64,000 nt of DNA from a virus, in the IMG/VR virus record IMGVR_UViG_3300042540_001822, positions 155,476 through 219,475 of that record. One strand, given 5' to 3'. Positions 49,554 to 57,111 of this stretch are shown one piece after another. Every line of letters starts with the position of its first letter. Position 1 is the stretch's first letter. The position numbers and the translations under genes are program-made. Below the pieces are notes generated by a model, which was not told the DNA's origin, made no database searches, and saw nothing but the letters and a program-made list of their open reading frames with translations.

Positions 49554-49670
49554 AAATGTTAATTTTTTTTAACATTCAAGAATCAAATTTTGTTCCGAAC
49601 TAAAATTATAACGGATTAACCGACAAATTGTCTTAAAAAAAATAATTAACAGGAAATTTTGTCGAAAAAA

Positions 49671-50132
49671 TTATTTCTCCTGCAATTTTTTCATTGTTTT
49701 CACAAAATCAGAAAAATTCTGAATAGTTTTAGACCTTGTTTTTTTTCCTTTTTTGTCCTTTTGTGCTGATGGAGTTCCAACTGTCAGAGAGGTAAACTTA
49801 TCTCCAGATCCTTGTTTAGAAGCATCGTAAAAATTTGCATTTGTTCCTGGACCTGTTGGTGGTGTCACCGGTCCCATACCAGGGGTAGAATTTAAACTCG
49901 CCATTCCGCCTTCACTTTCTTCCATCTTGAATTTTGGATAACCACATTTTTGCATGTAATTTTCAACCTGCCAATTTTCTGTACAATATGAATTTTCCAC
50001 CATCCATTCACACAGAGATTCTAAAATTTCTTCGGCAGAATTTTTTTCGGATTCATAATAAGGAAGATCGTCACAACAGCATAAACAAACTACTGTGTGT
50101 CCTTGTGTGGTATTACCTGTTGGGAAAAACAT
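49671..50132 (-). CDS. Hypothetical protein with Cys-rich start and C-terminal F-x-x-F motif
   Basis: A 153-residue protein. N-terminal TVVCLCCCDDLPYYE is cysteine-rich; the middle is a Gly/Pro/Thr linker (TPGMGPVTPPTGPGTNANF); the C-terminus KTIQNFSDFVKTMKKLQEK has the F-x-x-F pattern found at protein starts elsewhere. The linker resembles virion-associated proteins. Function unknown. The 117 nt upstream of the Hsp20 gene contain only an AT-rich TGTTAA/TTAACA palindrome. Confidence 0.6.
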   Translation of the reverse strand: MFFPTGNTTQGHTVVCLCCCDDLPYYESEKNSAEEILESLCEWMVENSYCTENWQVENYMQKCGYPKFKMEESEGGMASLNSTPGMGPVTPPTGPGTNANFYDASKQGSGDKFTSLTVGTPSAQKDKKGKKTRSKTIQNFSDFVKTMKKLQEK

Positions 50133-50146
50133 AATTTCAATTTTTT

Positions 50147-50383
50147 TTAAAGTACTTCTACAACATCTTTTGCAAATATTCTAATGATTCTTCCTTCTTG
50201 ATTGTTGGTTATATAACCGATTAAAGAACCATTTACGTCTCTTATTGGACTAGTTACATTCAAAATTGAACCGGTAGAATGCCTTATGGTTCTACCTGTA
50301 AGAGGATCTGGTTCTGAGTTTAAACTAGATTCACTCATTTGTGTTATTTGTTCATGGTTAGCTTGTCCACATCCGCAACTCAT
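50147..50383 (-). CDS. Hypothetical protein
   Basis: A 78-residue protein starting MSCGCGQANHE, with a C-terminal beta-rich segment (DVNGSLIGYITNNQEGRIIRIF). The Cys pair may bind metal. The ATG follows a GATATATAAATA element by about 20 nt. Function unknown. Confidence 0.6.
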   Translation of the reverse strand: MSCGCGQANHEQITQMSESSLNSEPDPLTGRTIRHSTGSILNVTSPIRDVNGSLIGYITNNQEGRIIRIFAKDVVEVL

Positions 50384-50404
50384 AATATTTGGGTTTAATT
50401 TATT

Positions 50405-50412
50405 TATATATC
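50405..50412 (-). promoter_or_regulatory. GATATATA promoter element overlapping an upstream stop codon
   Basis: Minus-strand AGATAGATATATAAATA; the TAG stop of the gene at 50412 supplies the G of the element. It serves the gene at 50147. Confidence 0.55.
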
Positions 50413-50828
50413 TATCTGTAATCGTTTCTCAATTCTTTTCTTCTCAAATAATTGAAGAGATATTGTAAAGCCCTGTTATAATCCTTCAAAGTTTTAAAAG
50501 GTCTAGGAAATCTACGGATGTCGTTTCCTCCCCCTTGCGGGATTTCGTGAGATTTTTCTGGATTGTACCTTCTGACAATTCCACTTGGATGAACCGTGTA
50601 AAAAACATCTCCGTGACCTCTTTCTCTTTGTTTGTTTTTTGTTCTAACAAATTTCAAGGTATTATTTAATTCCTGCTGATGTGAATGATCCTCTTCAAAT
50701 CCTAAATCTATGATATTTCTATATGCTCCAGATTTTCTGATGTCATCCAAAGAAATATCCCTCCTGGTATCGGCTTTGTATTCTAACCTAGGATCATATT
50801 TTTTAAATTCCAACAGGTGATAGAGCAT
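50412..50828 (-). CDS. Hypothetical basic protein
   Basis: A 138-residue basic protein. It starts MLYHLLEFKKYDPRLEY (a leader-like aromatic start) and ends KTLKDYNRALQYLFNYLRRKELRNDYR. The middle has GHGDVFYTVHPSGIVRRY. It is possibly nucleic-acid associated because of its charge, but no domain is recognised. Confidence 0.6.
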   Translation of the reverse strand: MLYHLLEFKKYDPRLEYKADTRRDISLDDIRKSGAYRNIIDLGFEEDHSHQQELNNTLKFVRTKNKQRERGHGDVFYTVHPSGIVRRYNPEKSHEIPQGGGNDIRRFPRPFKTLKDYNRALQYLFNYLRRKELRNDYR

Positions 50829-50831
50829 CGA

Positions 50832-51524
50832 TTAAGATTTTTTACTCGAAATATAATCACGGTAATCTGCCAAATGTGTCATTTTCTTTTTTCCTTTTGG
50901 CTTGGTTACCTCTGGATTCAAATGTGGAACGATAGGTTTAATACCACCTCCTACGTTCAAACCCGGAGTAAAAGTTGGCATTTTCTTCGAACCAATGATG
51001 GGAGAAGTTGCACCAGATACCGGAATCCCTTTCTCATCCAGTGATTCTGATTCTTCAACTTTTCCCGTCAACATTTCAATATCTTCTATTGATAAACCAT
51101 AATCATCGTTAAAATCTGTGAAGTAAACATGTCCATTCACATTTTGTCCAACTTCAGTTACTGTTAAAACGTCACCCTCTTGAAGATCTTCAAAACCTTT
51201 AGCAGGAGAATACCACTCGGGATAAGTTACATTCATAATTCGAATTTTATCGCCTGGTTTGTAATATTGGGTCTTCGATTTTGTTGAGTCTTCCTCGACT
51301 GCTTGATAATCGTCGTACTCGAAAGTTTCTTTTACGTAGTGTGGGAGTTTTCTGGTTTTGGTTGAAGCATACTTCTCCAACTCCTTGTTGGTCATCTCTC
51401 CATCGGCAATAGCCTTGATTTCTTTCCTATACTTTGAATCGATGTCTTTTAATTTAAGTTGACCCGACCTTAAAGCCCAAGCCTGGCCCATGAGAGATTG
51501 TTGTGCTTTTGAAACTGCTGGCAT
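50832..51524 (-). CDS. DUF3008-like protein with C-terminal motif
   Basis: 230 residues from the ATG at 51524 (MPAVSKAQQSLMGQAWALRSG); a further ATG 12 nt upstream overlaps the preceding gene. The first 55 residues match the DUF3008 pattern (P-A-V-S-K-A-Q-Q...KYAST), a small conserved phage/bacterial domain. The middle holds an SH3-like beta segment (YKPGDKIRIMNVTYPEWY, GDVLTVTEVG). The C-terminus THLADYRDYISSKKS resembles the aromatic terminal motif. Likely virion-associated. Confidence 0.7.
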   Translation of the reverse strand: MPAVSKAQQSLMGQAWALRSGQLKLKDIDSKYRKEIKAIADGEMTNKELEKYASTKTRKLPHYVKETFEYDDYQAVEEDSTKSKTQYYKPGDKIRIMNVTYPEWYSPAKGFEDLQEGDVLTVTEVGQNVNGHVYFTDFNDDYGLSIEDIEMLTGKVEESESLDEKGIPVSGATSPIIGSKKMPTFTPGLNVGGGIKPIVPHLNPEVTKPKGKKKMTHLADYRDYISSKKS

Positions 51525-51528
51525 TTTA

Positions 51529-52128
51529 TTATTCAATTTTTTTTAGTTTTATGTAGTAATTAGGATCTTCAAATAGATGATCCATGGCTATTTCTCTTGC
51601 CTTTTGTGGAGAATCTGTGTGTTCCATCTCAACAAAAACACCATCAACCAACTGTCTGGTTAGGTAATCTACAACTCCTGGTAAATTGTGACCAATTGTT
51701 TCGGTGTGTTTTTTCGCTAAATCTAAAATTGTGAGTTTATCCCCTACTCCACCTTTAAGAATTTCACTGGATGTATTATTTTCTTTTAGATAAAGATTTT
51801 TCATTTTCTTTTTCATCTCCGAAGGTGTCATAGGCTTAGCGTTCAAGCCCCAATTGGCATTCGGATTGATGATTTTAGAAGATTTCTTTTTCCATTCGGG
51901 AAAAGTCCAAAGCCACTTGTTGTATGCCTTTCCCACAATTTCGAATCCCTTGTCTCCCGGTTGGATAGCGATTGGTGATTGTGGAGGCATATAAGAACTC
52001 GTCTCTGCCTCATTACTTTGTTTGAAAGCCTTGTCGACCAACTTAAAACCACTATCTCCGTCAGGAATTTTCTTGGCAGATTTGGGTGGTTTGTAGCTTG
52101 AGGTCAGAGACGGGTTCTTTTTTTTCAT
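51529..52128 (-). CDS. DUF5661-like protein
   Basis: A 199-residue protein. The C-terminal 85 residues (KGGVGDKLTILDLAKKHTETIG then FVEMEHTDSPQKAREIAMDHLFEDPNYYIKL) match a domain often found in large phages and annotated as DUF5661: V-E-M-E-H-T-x-x-P-x-x-A-x-x-I-A-x-D-H-L-x-E-D-P-x-Y-Y. The N-terminal part has two similar SYKPP/SYMPP segments. Function unknown, often near structural genes. Confidence 0.75.
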   Translation of the reverse strand: MKKKNPSLTSSYKPPKSAKKIPDGDSGFKLVDKAFKQSNEAETSSYMPPQSPIAIQPGDKGFEIVGKAYNKWLWTFPEWKKKSSKIINPNANWGLNAKPMTPSEMKKKMKNLYLKENNTSSEILKGGVGDKLTILDLAKKHTETIGHNLPGVVDYLTRQLVDGVFVEMEHTDSPQKAREIAMDHLFEDPNYYIKLKKIE

Positions 52129-52142
52129 TCCATGTTATTATG

Positions 52143-52349
52143 TTAGGCAATCACTGCTTCCACTTTTGATTTTGAAATTTGAATAGTTTCAAAAAATCCA
52201 GAAACCCCTTCAAGGTGTGAAGCAACTTTGTGTTCAACCTCGAGCACGGATTCTGCTTCGACCAAAAATTCTCCTTTGGACATAACAGGGTCACCATTTT
52301 TCTTGGTTTCACCAGATTCGAATTGTACTCTTGCGATGTAGTATGGCAT
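52143..52349 (-). CDS. DUF4494-like protein
   Basis: A 68-residue protein. YYIARVQFESGETKKNGDPV then KGEFLVEAESVLEVEHKVASHL and FFETIQISKSKVEAVI follow the pattern of DUF4494, a domain I know chiefly from Bacteroidota and their phages. This supports the host assignment. The match is by pattern and could be wrong. Confidence 0.6.
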   Translation of the reverse strand: MPYYIARVQFESGETKKNGDPVMSKGEFLVEAESVLEVEHKVASHLEGVSGFFETIQISKSKVEAVIA

Positions 52350-52423
52350 AAAAATTTATTTAGATGTCTTTTTTACTTCTCTTCTACTTTTTGTTTCCAC
52401 CGAGTAATCCGAATCTTTTGTTC

Positions 52424-52431
52424 TATATATC
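52424..52431 (-). promoter_or_regulatory. GATATATA promoter element
   Basis: Minus-strand AAAGATATATAGAAC, 74 nt upstream of the ATG at 52349 and downstream of the Hc1 terminator. Confidence 0.5.
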
Positions 52432-52453
52432 TTTTTTCCAAAACACAAAGCAC

Positions 52454-52483
52454 AAAAAAAGGCAACTCTTGGAGTTGCCTTTC
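52454..52483 (-). terminator. Rho-independent terminator after the histone H1-like gene
   Basis: GGCAACTC and GAGTTGCC form an 8-bp stem (11 bp with flanking A-T pairs) with a 3-nt loop, followed by a seven-to-eight T run on the minus strand. Confidence 0.92.
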
Positions 52484-52500
52484 TGGGTAGTAGAAAGAAA

Positions 52501-52677
52501 TTAGGCTTTGTTTTTTTCCTCTTGGATTTCAAGCCTAAGCTGCTGAGCGAGTTTTTTCAGTTCTTGCAAAGACTGTCTAACACGTGTGCCAGCAGACATG
52601 TTGCCTTTTTCTGAAAATTTCACCATATCAGTTTCAACTGTTTCTACCAAAGATTTGATTGCTTCAAATGTTTGCAT
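52501..52677 (-). CDS. Histone H1-like (Hc1 family) nucleoid protein
   Basis: A 58-residue protein from the ATG at 52677 to the TAA at 52501. Its pattern M-x-x-F-x-x-I-K-x-L-V-E-x-V-E-x-D...F-S-E-K-G-N-x-x-A-G-T-R-V-R-x-S-L-Q-E-L-K-K-L-A-Q-x-L-R closely follows the histone H1-like Hc1 proteins common in Bacteroidota. Cellular homologues bind and compact DNA. It is a single-gene unit with a strong terminator, suggesting high expression. A role in packaging or shaping phage or host DNA is inference. Confidence 0.85.
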   Translation of the reverse strand: MQTFEAIKSLVETVETDMVKFSEKGNMSAGTRVRQSLQELKKLAQQLRLEIQEEKNKA

Positions 52678-52760
52678 GATAATTGGTTTTTTGTTTTATT
52701 TTAGATCCAAAATTCTAAAAAGTTCCCATTTTTGGATCTTTAAGTTCGATTTTTTTTAAT

Positions 52761-53294
52761 TTATCTGTTCCACAAATAAATCTTTTTGGAAGATCCATCT
52801 TGCATGTGCCAATCTTCTCCCAAAGCGAAAGAAAGCAATGATTTAGAATATGCTCCATAGTTCTTGATGTCCAAATTCAAATTCATCTCATCAACCATTC
52901 TAATGATTTTTGGATTTTTCTCCAAATAGCTGGAAATACACTTTCCGATTTGTTCGAACAATCTAGAAAGTTCACCACCGGATAGTTTAAAAGAAACTTT
53001 GTTTTTTTCTGGCAAACTTCCTTTATTAATCGCAATATCTTCTATGACTTCTGTTCCAATTTTGTTGATGTTCAAAACAGCGTATGAATTTTTGGGACCA
53101 TCCATAGACTCATATTGTGAATACTTTCCTATCATCAAACAGAATCCTTCGGGATCTTCTTTTTCTCTTTCCAATTGGAAAAAGTAATAATAAACATCAC
53201 CTTCTTTTTTAAGTAAAAATGGCATTGTTCCGAAGCCATCGGCCTCGTTCAACGTGTTTGACAGAAAATCTGTATAATTAAATAAATTTTTCAC
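52761..53294 (-). CDS. Hypothetical protein with capsid-targeting-like leader
   Basis: A 177-residue protein with GTG start at 53294. The leader reads KNLFNYTDFLSNTLNEADGFG, with F-x-x-Y-x-x-F followed by LNE-A, a very good match to the T4 prohead-protease pattern (L/I-x-E before A/G/S). The rest is mixed alpha/beta. Function of the mature part unknown. The 83 nt downstream of it hold no gene. Confidence 0.65.
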   Translation of the reverse strand: MKNLFNYTDFLSNTLNEADGFGTMPFLLKKEGDVYYYFFQLEREKEDPEGFCLMIGKYSQYESMDGPKNSYAVLNINKIGTEVIEDIAINKGSLPEKNKVSFKLSGGELSRLFEQIGKCISSYLEKNPKIIRMVDEMNLNLDIKNYGAYSKSLLSFALGEDWHMQDGSSKKIYLWNR

Positions 53295-53311
53295 AGTGAA
53301 TCTTTTTTGTG

Positions 53312-53319
53312 TATATATC
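53312..53319 (-). promoter_or_regulatory. GATATATA promoter element overlapping an upstream stop codon
   Basis: Minus-strand AATTAGATATATACAC; the TAG stop of the ligase-NMNAT gene provides the G. It precedes the GTG at 53294 by 17 nt. Confidence 0.55.
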
Positions 53320-55232
53320 TAATTTTTCTTCAAGTCTGACACCAAACCAGAATACAAATTAAGTACCGACTTTGGCAGCATCTTTTTCAAGGATGCATAA
53401 TCTTCTTCTTCCAATTTAGATCTTACCTCTGTGGCAGAGGTGCTTCTAGGCGTTTCAACCAATTTAAAGTCTTCCGGCAATTTATCGAACAACTCCGTTT
53501 TTTTAATGTAATCCATCTGCTTGTCATAATCGTCTTGTCGATCTTCACCAGCTCCGACGAGATGTGGCTCGAATCCCATCTCCACCAATTTGTTCACTGC
53601 AGATCCCAACAGACCCCGTGGAACGATCATGTAGTCCTTTAAAACATCTCCGTGTTCTTTTACCACAGCATCCATATACTGCTTTATTGTTGTTTCCCCA
53701 AATGGAGATTTTCCACTCTTATTGTGTCCAGGATAAACAACAACCACAAAAGAAGGTAATTTATTTTCCTCGTGTAACTTTTTGGCCATCTTTAAATGTC
53801 CCAAATGAAAAGGTTGAAAACGCCCCATGATGACATTGATCTTTTTGTCTTCTTCCTTTTCAACCAATGGTTCTTCTTCATCAGAAGATTGCTGGTCTAT
53901 ACTTTCTAATTTAGAAATAAAATCATCGAAAGAAAGTAAAGGATTTTCGTTCTTTTCTGTATCCTCGCTTTCTTCCAACACATATTTCACATTAGGCTTT
54001 GAATCTTTTTGAAAATCCAAAAAGCTAACAAATTCGGATTCATTGACTTCTTTTTCTGGACGTTCGATATGATCTTTAATTTCTTGGATTAGCAAATTCA
54101 GCTGGGCCAGAGTTCCAGATGTGACTATTCCAGAAGCACGGGTTTTTAGTTTTCTGAAAGAATTTAACAGAAGTTTGTACAGTGACTCGAAGGCTTCGTC
54201 TTCTTCAACAAATTTTGCCACTCTACGATCCCTGACCAAATCCCTATTTAATCTGAATTCTGGCTTTTTTAGATATTCTGGTTCTTCAAAATCTGCTCCT
54301 CTGTATTTCTCGGCATTTTCCTCCAAAAATTTAGCAAACACGTCAGAAATAAATGAAATATACCTTTCGTCTTCTCCTTCTCCTTCTACCTCAAAAGAAT
54401 CTACACCCTGCTGTAGGATAAAATTCATTACGTCTAACAGGGTAATTCCAAGAAAATCAGAAGGCTTTTTATCCCTCTTTTCTTGATATTTTGTTTTGGC
54501 TAAATCAGTGAACAAAGGATCAACCATCTTTGCCAGAACCGTTTCATTCTCTGAATTTGGTTCTCCGAATCTGAATACTACACCTTCTACATCTTTATCT
54601 AGATCATCGTTCAGAGCGCTGGATTTCAATTCTGGATTTAAAACAGAAATGATAAATCTAACAAAACTTTGGGTTTGGAATCTCGAAACTAGCTGCTGAA
54701 ATGGAGTTGCCAAAAATTCGGTCAACTGCTCTTTTTGTGTTTCGTCCAGATAGCCTTGGAAAATAATAGGGCTTCTTTCCACTCCCAATAAATCTGCCCA
54801 CGTGTCCAATTTTTCTTTCTGCTGAATTGTTTTGGCGATCTTTCCTTGTAAATCCATTTTATGGACGAACGAAAGTATCAAGTGATTCTTAGGAATTCTG
54901 TCGTAAACAATTTCAACAGGCTTAGTGTTGGCAAAATATTCCAATCCAAATCTCCAACCTCTTGGAATTTTTTCTAAAATGTCAGGAGGCAAGGATTCAA
55001 TGTACTGAATTGGCTTTTCGTAATACTTCATCAAAGTCCTGTCAACCAATGTGATTGGATTTCTTTGGTCTCTCCTATAAAAATTGAACTTACCAGTTTC
55101 TAAATCCCTCTCAAAAGAAAAGGCAGATCCATCCATCTTTTCATTGATGGTAACAAATTGAGAAAAAAGAGATTGAATGAAATCCGCCCCTTTCTTATTA
55201 TACATATCGTATAGGTGGTTGATACCTGCCAT
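53319..55232 (-). CDS. Nucleic-acid ligase-like domain fused to NMN adenylyltransferase-like domain
   Basis: A 637-residue two-domain protein. The N-terminal part has a nucleotidyltransferase/ligase signature: INEKMDGSAFSF (K32 in K-x-D-G, motif I), WRFGLEYF (motif III-like) and KDVEGVVFRF (motif IV, E-G-V-V). The C-terminal part, from about 465, is a HIGH-type nucleotidyltransferase: VIMGRFQPFHLGHLKMA (about 467-483) and ETPRSTSATEVRSKL (about 590-604), as in NMN adenylyltransferases. Between them lie acidic linkers with VSFLDF and LLSFDDFISKLES, which resemble the packaging leader. RNA/DNA repair joined to NAD synthesis is plausible but inferred. Confidence 0.82.
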   Translation of the reverse strand: MAGINHLYDMYNKKGADFIQSLFSQFVTINEKMDGSAFSFERDLETGKFNFYRRDQRNPITLVDRTLMKYYEKPIQYIESLPPDILEKIPRGWRFGLEYFANTKPVEIVYDRIPKNHLILSFVHKMDLQGKIAKTIQQKEKLDTWADLLGVERSPIIFQGYLDETQKEQLTEFLATPFQQLVSRFQTQSFVRFIISVLNPELKSSALNDDLDKDVEGVVFRFGEPNSENETVLAKMVDPLFTDLAKTKYQEKRDKKPSDFLGITLLDVMNFILQQGVDSFEVEGEGEDERYISFISDVFAKFLEENAEKYRGADFEEPEYLKKPEFRLNRDLVRDRRVAKFVEEDEAFESLYKLLLNSFRKLKTRASGIVTSGTLAQLNLLIQEIKDHIERPEKEVNESEFVSFLDFQKDSKPNVKYVLEESEDTEKNENPLLSFDDFISKLESIDQQSSDEEEPLVEKEEDKKINVIMGRFQPFHLGHLKMAKKLHEENKLPSFVVVVYPGHNKSGKSPFGETTIKQYMDAVVKEHGDVLKDYMIVPRGLLGSAVNKLVEMGFEPHLVGAGEDRQDDYDKQMDYIKKTELFDKLPEDFKLVETPRSTSATEVRSKLEEEDYASLKKMLPKSVLNLYSGLVSDLKKN

Positions 55233-55239
55233 GACTTAT

Positions 55240-55665
55240 TTATTTGTGTGTGAAATCTTTTTTGAATGTGAAGATCCCATATGCTTTTTCCATTTCTTTG
55301 TTCAAATCTTCAACCAGATCCATATGAATGACTTGACTAATTCCTTCTATAATTTTTCTAACAAAAATTTTGGACTTTAACTGTAGAGGGGAATTCCAAG
55401 CCAAAATAAGTTTAGGAAGATAAATTTGAATTCCAGGGGGATCAAAATTTTCGAAATCAATAAGTTCGAAAACCCTTTTTTCCACCGTGTAAACTAACTC
55501 GTTATTCAATAATATTTTTCTGTCTCCGTGTTTTGTTTTTATAATTAAACCGGAAGAACCATTTTCAGTTTTAAATAAAACCAGCTTTCCATCTCTGACA
55601 ACTGCCTGTGGGGAATTACCGTCAAGAAAAAAATCCAAGGCTGTGTATAAGGGATCAAACATCAT
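55240..55665 (-). CDS. Hypothetical protein
   Basis: 141 residues from the ATG pair at 55665 (MMFDPLYTALDFFLDG), which overlaps the preceding gene by 11 nt; the longer frame would overlap much more. Beta-rich first half (AVVRDGKLVLFKTENGSSGLIIKTKHG) and a helical end. Function unknown. It lies between two nucleotidyltransferase genes. Confidence 0.6.
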   Translation of the reverse strand: MMFDPLYTALDFFLDGNSPQAVVRDGKLVLFKTENGSSGLIIKTKHGDRKILLNNELVYTVEKRVFELIDFENFDPPGIQIYLPKLILAWNSPLQLKSKIFVRKIIEGISQVIHMDLVEDLNKEMEKAYGIFTFKKDFTHK

Positions 55666-56593
55666 CGGACAAAGAATTTTGTTTAGTTTGTACCTCTGAA
55701 GGGATTGGCAATTTAGCACGTTCTAAATATCTGGCAAAGTCTTCCACAATATCTAACATTTTATCATTATAAATGTAACTAGGTGAAGTAACTAAAGACC
55801 AGGCATCTTCAAATGTTTTCACTTGATTTGGATCAATCCCTGGACCAAACATAAGTTCTACTGCCTCTTGTGGATCGTTGGTGACAAATTGGACTGTTCC
55901 TTCTATGGTTTGTGGTCTAGAAAGTCTGTTCTTTCTTATTCCACGGTAGGATTTTTTGGATTTAAAAATTCCTTCACTTAATCTCAAAACATAGCCTTCA
56001 TAATCCATGATTTTCCCCTCTTCATCAAGACTTTCTACCTCTTTTAAAGAAGAAAGAATAGCCTGAAAAAGCCAATTCCGATGGGCAGATTTGTACACAG
56101 ATTCGTCAAGACGATAATCCGGAGAGTAATAAATAAATCTTGCCCAATCCATATTGGAAAGAGGAATAAGATCCAACTGAACAATTCCTTGAGATGGATC
56201 TCCTCCGATTGGCCAACCGATTGAAAGTACTCCTAAACCCTTCATGAGCTTCATGTCGGGTTCAAATCCAAGGATTTCAGGCAATTCAGTAGACAATAAC
56301 TGTTCCAAATCCGTCAAGACAGTTTCGGGGCTGGAACCCAATTGATCCATCAGATACTCTTTGGAAATCCCCAAATCGATGTCACCAGAATCGTCCGTTG
56401 GGTTTTTCTTTTTTCCAATGCTTCCGATTAGCAAAAAATCCTCGTCAAAATTACCACCGCCCAAAATAGAAAACAGATTTGATTCTATGTGTTCCAATGT
56501 GGACTGTGCTTCATCCTCCCTTATTCTACGGGAGGTTTTTATGGCGGCCCCGCCTTCATTTAATCTCATAAATTGGTTGAAATTAGCAATCAT
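55655..56593 (-). CDS. Nucleotidyltransferase-fold protein with capsid-targeting-like leader
   Basis: A 312-residue protein. The leader MIANFNQFMRLNEGGAA has F-x-x-F and an LNE-G site. DFLLIGSIGKKKNPTDDSGDIDLGI then IVQLDLIPLSN give the G-S...D-x-D and third acid of the polymerase-beta nucleotidyltransferase superfamily (for example CCA-adding or minimal nucleotidyltransferases). The substrate could be tRNA, protein or a small molecule. Next to the ligase-NMNAT gene, it suggests a nucleotide-transfer group in the virion (inference). Confidence 0.75.
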   Translation of the reverse strand: MIANFNQFMRLNEGGAAIKTSRRIREDEAQSTLEHIESNLFSILGGGNFDEDFLLIGSIGKKKNPTDDSGDIDLGISKEYLMDQLGSSPETVLTDLEQLLSTELPEILGFEPDMKLMKGLGVLSIGWPIGGDPSQGIVQLDLIPLSNMDWARFIYYSPDYRLDESVYKSAHRNWLFQAILSSLKEVESLDEEGKIMDYEGYVLRLSEGIFKSKKSYRGIRKNRLSRPQTIEGTVQFVTNDPQEAVELMFGPGIDPNQVKTFEDAWSLVTSPSYIYNDKMLDIVEDFARYLERAKLPIPSEVQTKQNSLSDDV

Positions 56594-57076
56594 TTAATCT
56601 AAATCAAAATATTTTCTAGAACGTCTTAAATAATCTCGATATTTTCTTTGATCTTCAGTTTTAGGTTTTTCCACATCGAAATCAGAACCGAAAGTTTTTT
56701 TACCAGAATACAAAGATCTTGTGTAAAAATCTTCATAATCTTTTTCTTTGTTTTTTCCACTTTTCTGAATACTTTCTCCCCATCTGCTAAAAACCTCTTC
56801 TTCATCTTTTGATCCCTTTGGAAGTTTACTTCCAATTGCTCCGAAAATTGCCTTACCAGCTTTAGAGATACCAATCCCAGCTGCTCCTAAAAGTCTTCCT
56901 AGAGCTCCTCCTGGATCTTCTGCCATGGCTTTAGCCCAGCTCGAATAACCTCTCCAATTTTCTCCTTCTATTTCAGGAACTCTAGATCTTATTCTTGCCT
57001 CTAGTTCTTCCCACTTTTTTTTTGCAATATTTTCATTCAAAGAATTAAATTCATCAAATTTTAAAACTGAGGACAT
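56594..57076 (-). CDS. Hypothetical protein with capsid-targeting-like leader
   Basis: A 160-residue protein starting MSSVLKFDEFNSLNENIAKK, with F-x-x-F and LNE. A glycine/alanine-rich stretch (LGRLLGAAGIGISKAGKAIFGAIG) could be amphipathic or membrane-active; the rest is highly charged. It directly abuts the nucleotidyltransferase gene (no gap). A packaged or injected protein is possible. Confidence 0.65.
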   Translation of the reverse strand: MSSVLKFDEFNSLNENIAKKKWEELEARIRSRVPEIEGENWRGYSSWAKAMAEDPGGALGRLLGAAGIGISKAGKAIFGAIGSKLPKGSKDEEEVFSRWGESIQKSGKNKEKDYEDFYTRSLYSGKKTFGSDFDVEKPKTEDQRKYRDYLRRSRKYFDLD

Positions 57077-57094
57077 ACCAAATCTTATTTTACC

Positions 57095-57102
57095 TATATA
57101 TC
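57095..57102 (-). promoter_or_regulatory. GATATATA promoter element
   Basis: Minus-strand GGAGATATATAGG, 18 nt before the ATG at 57076 and 9 nt after the UvsW stop codon. Confidence 0.55.
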
Positions 57103-57111
57103 TCCGTGCCG

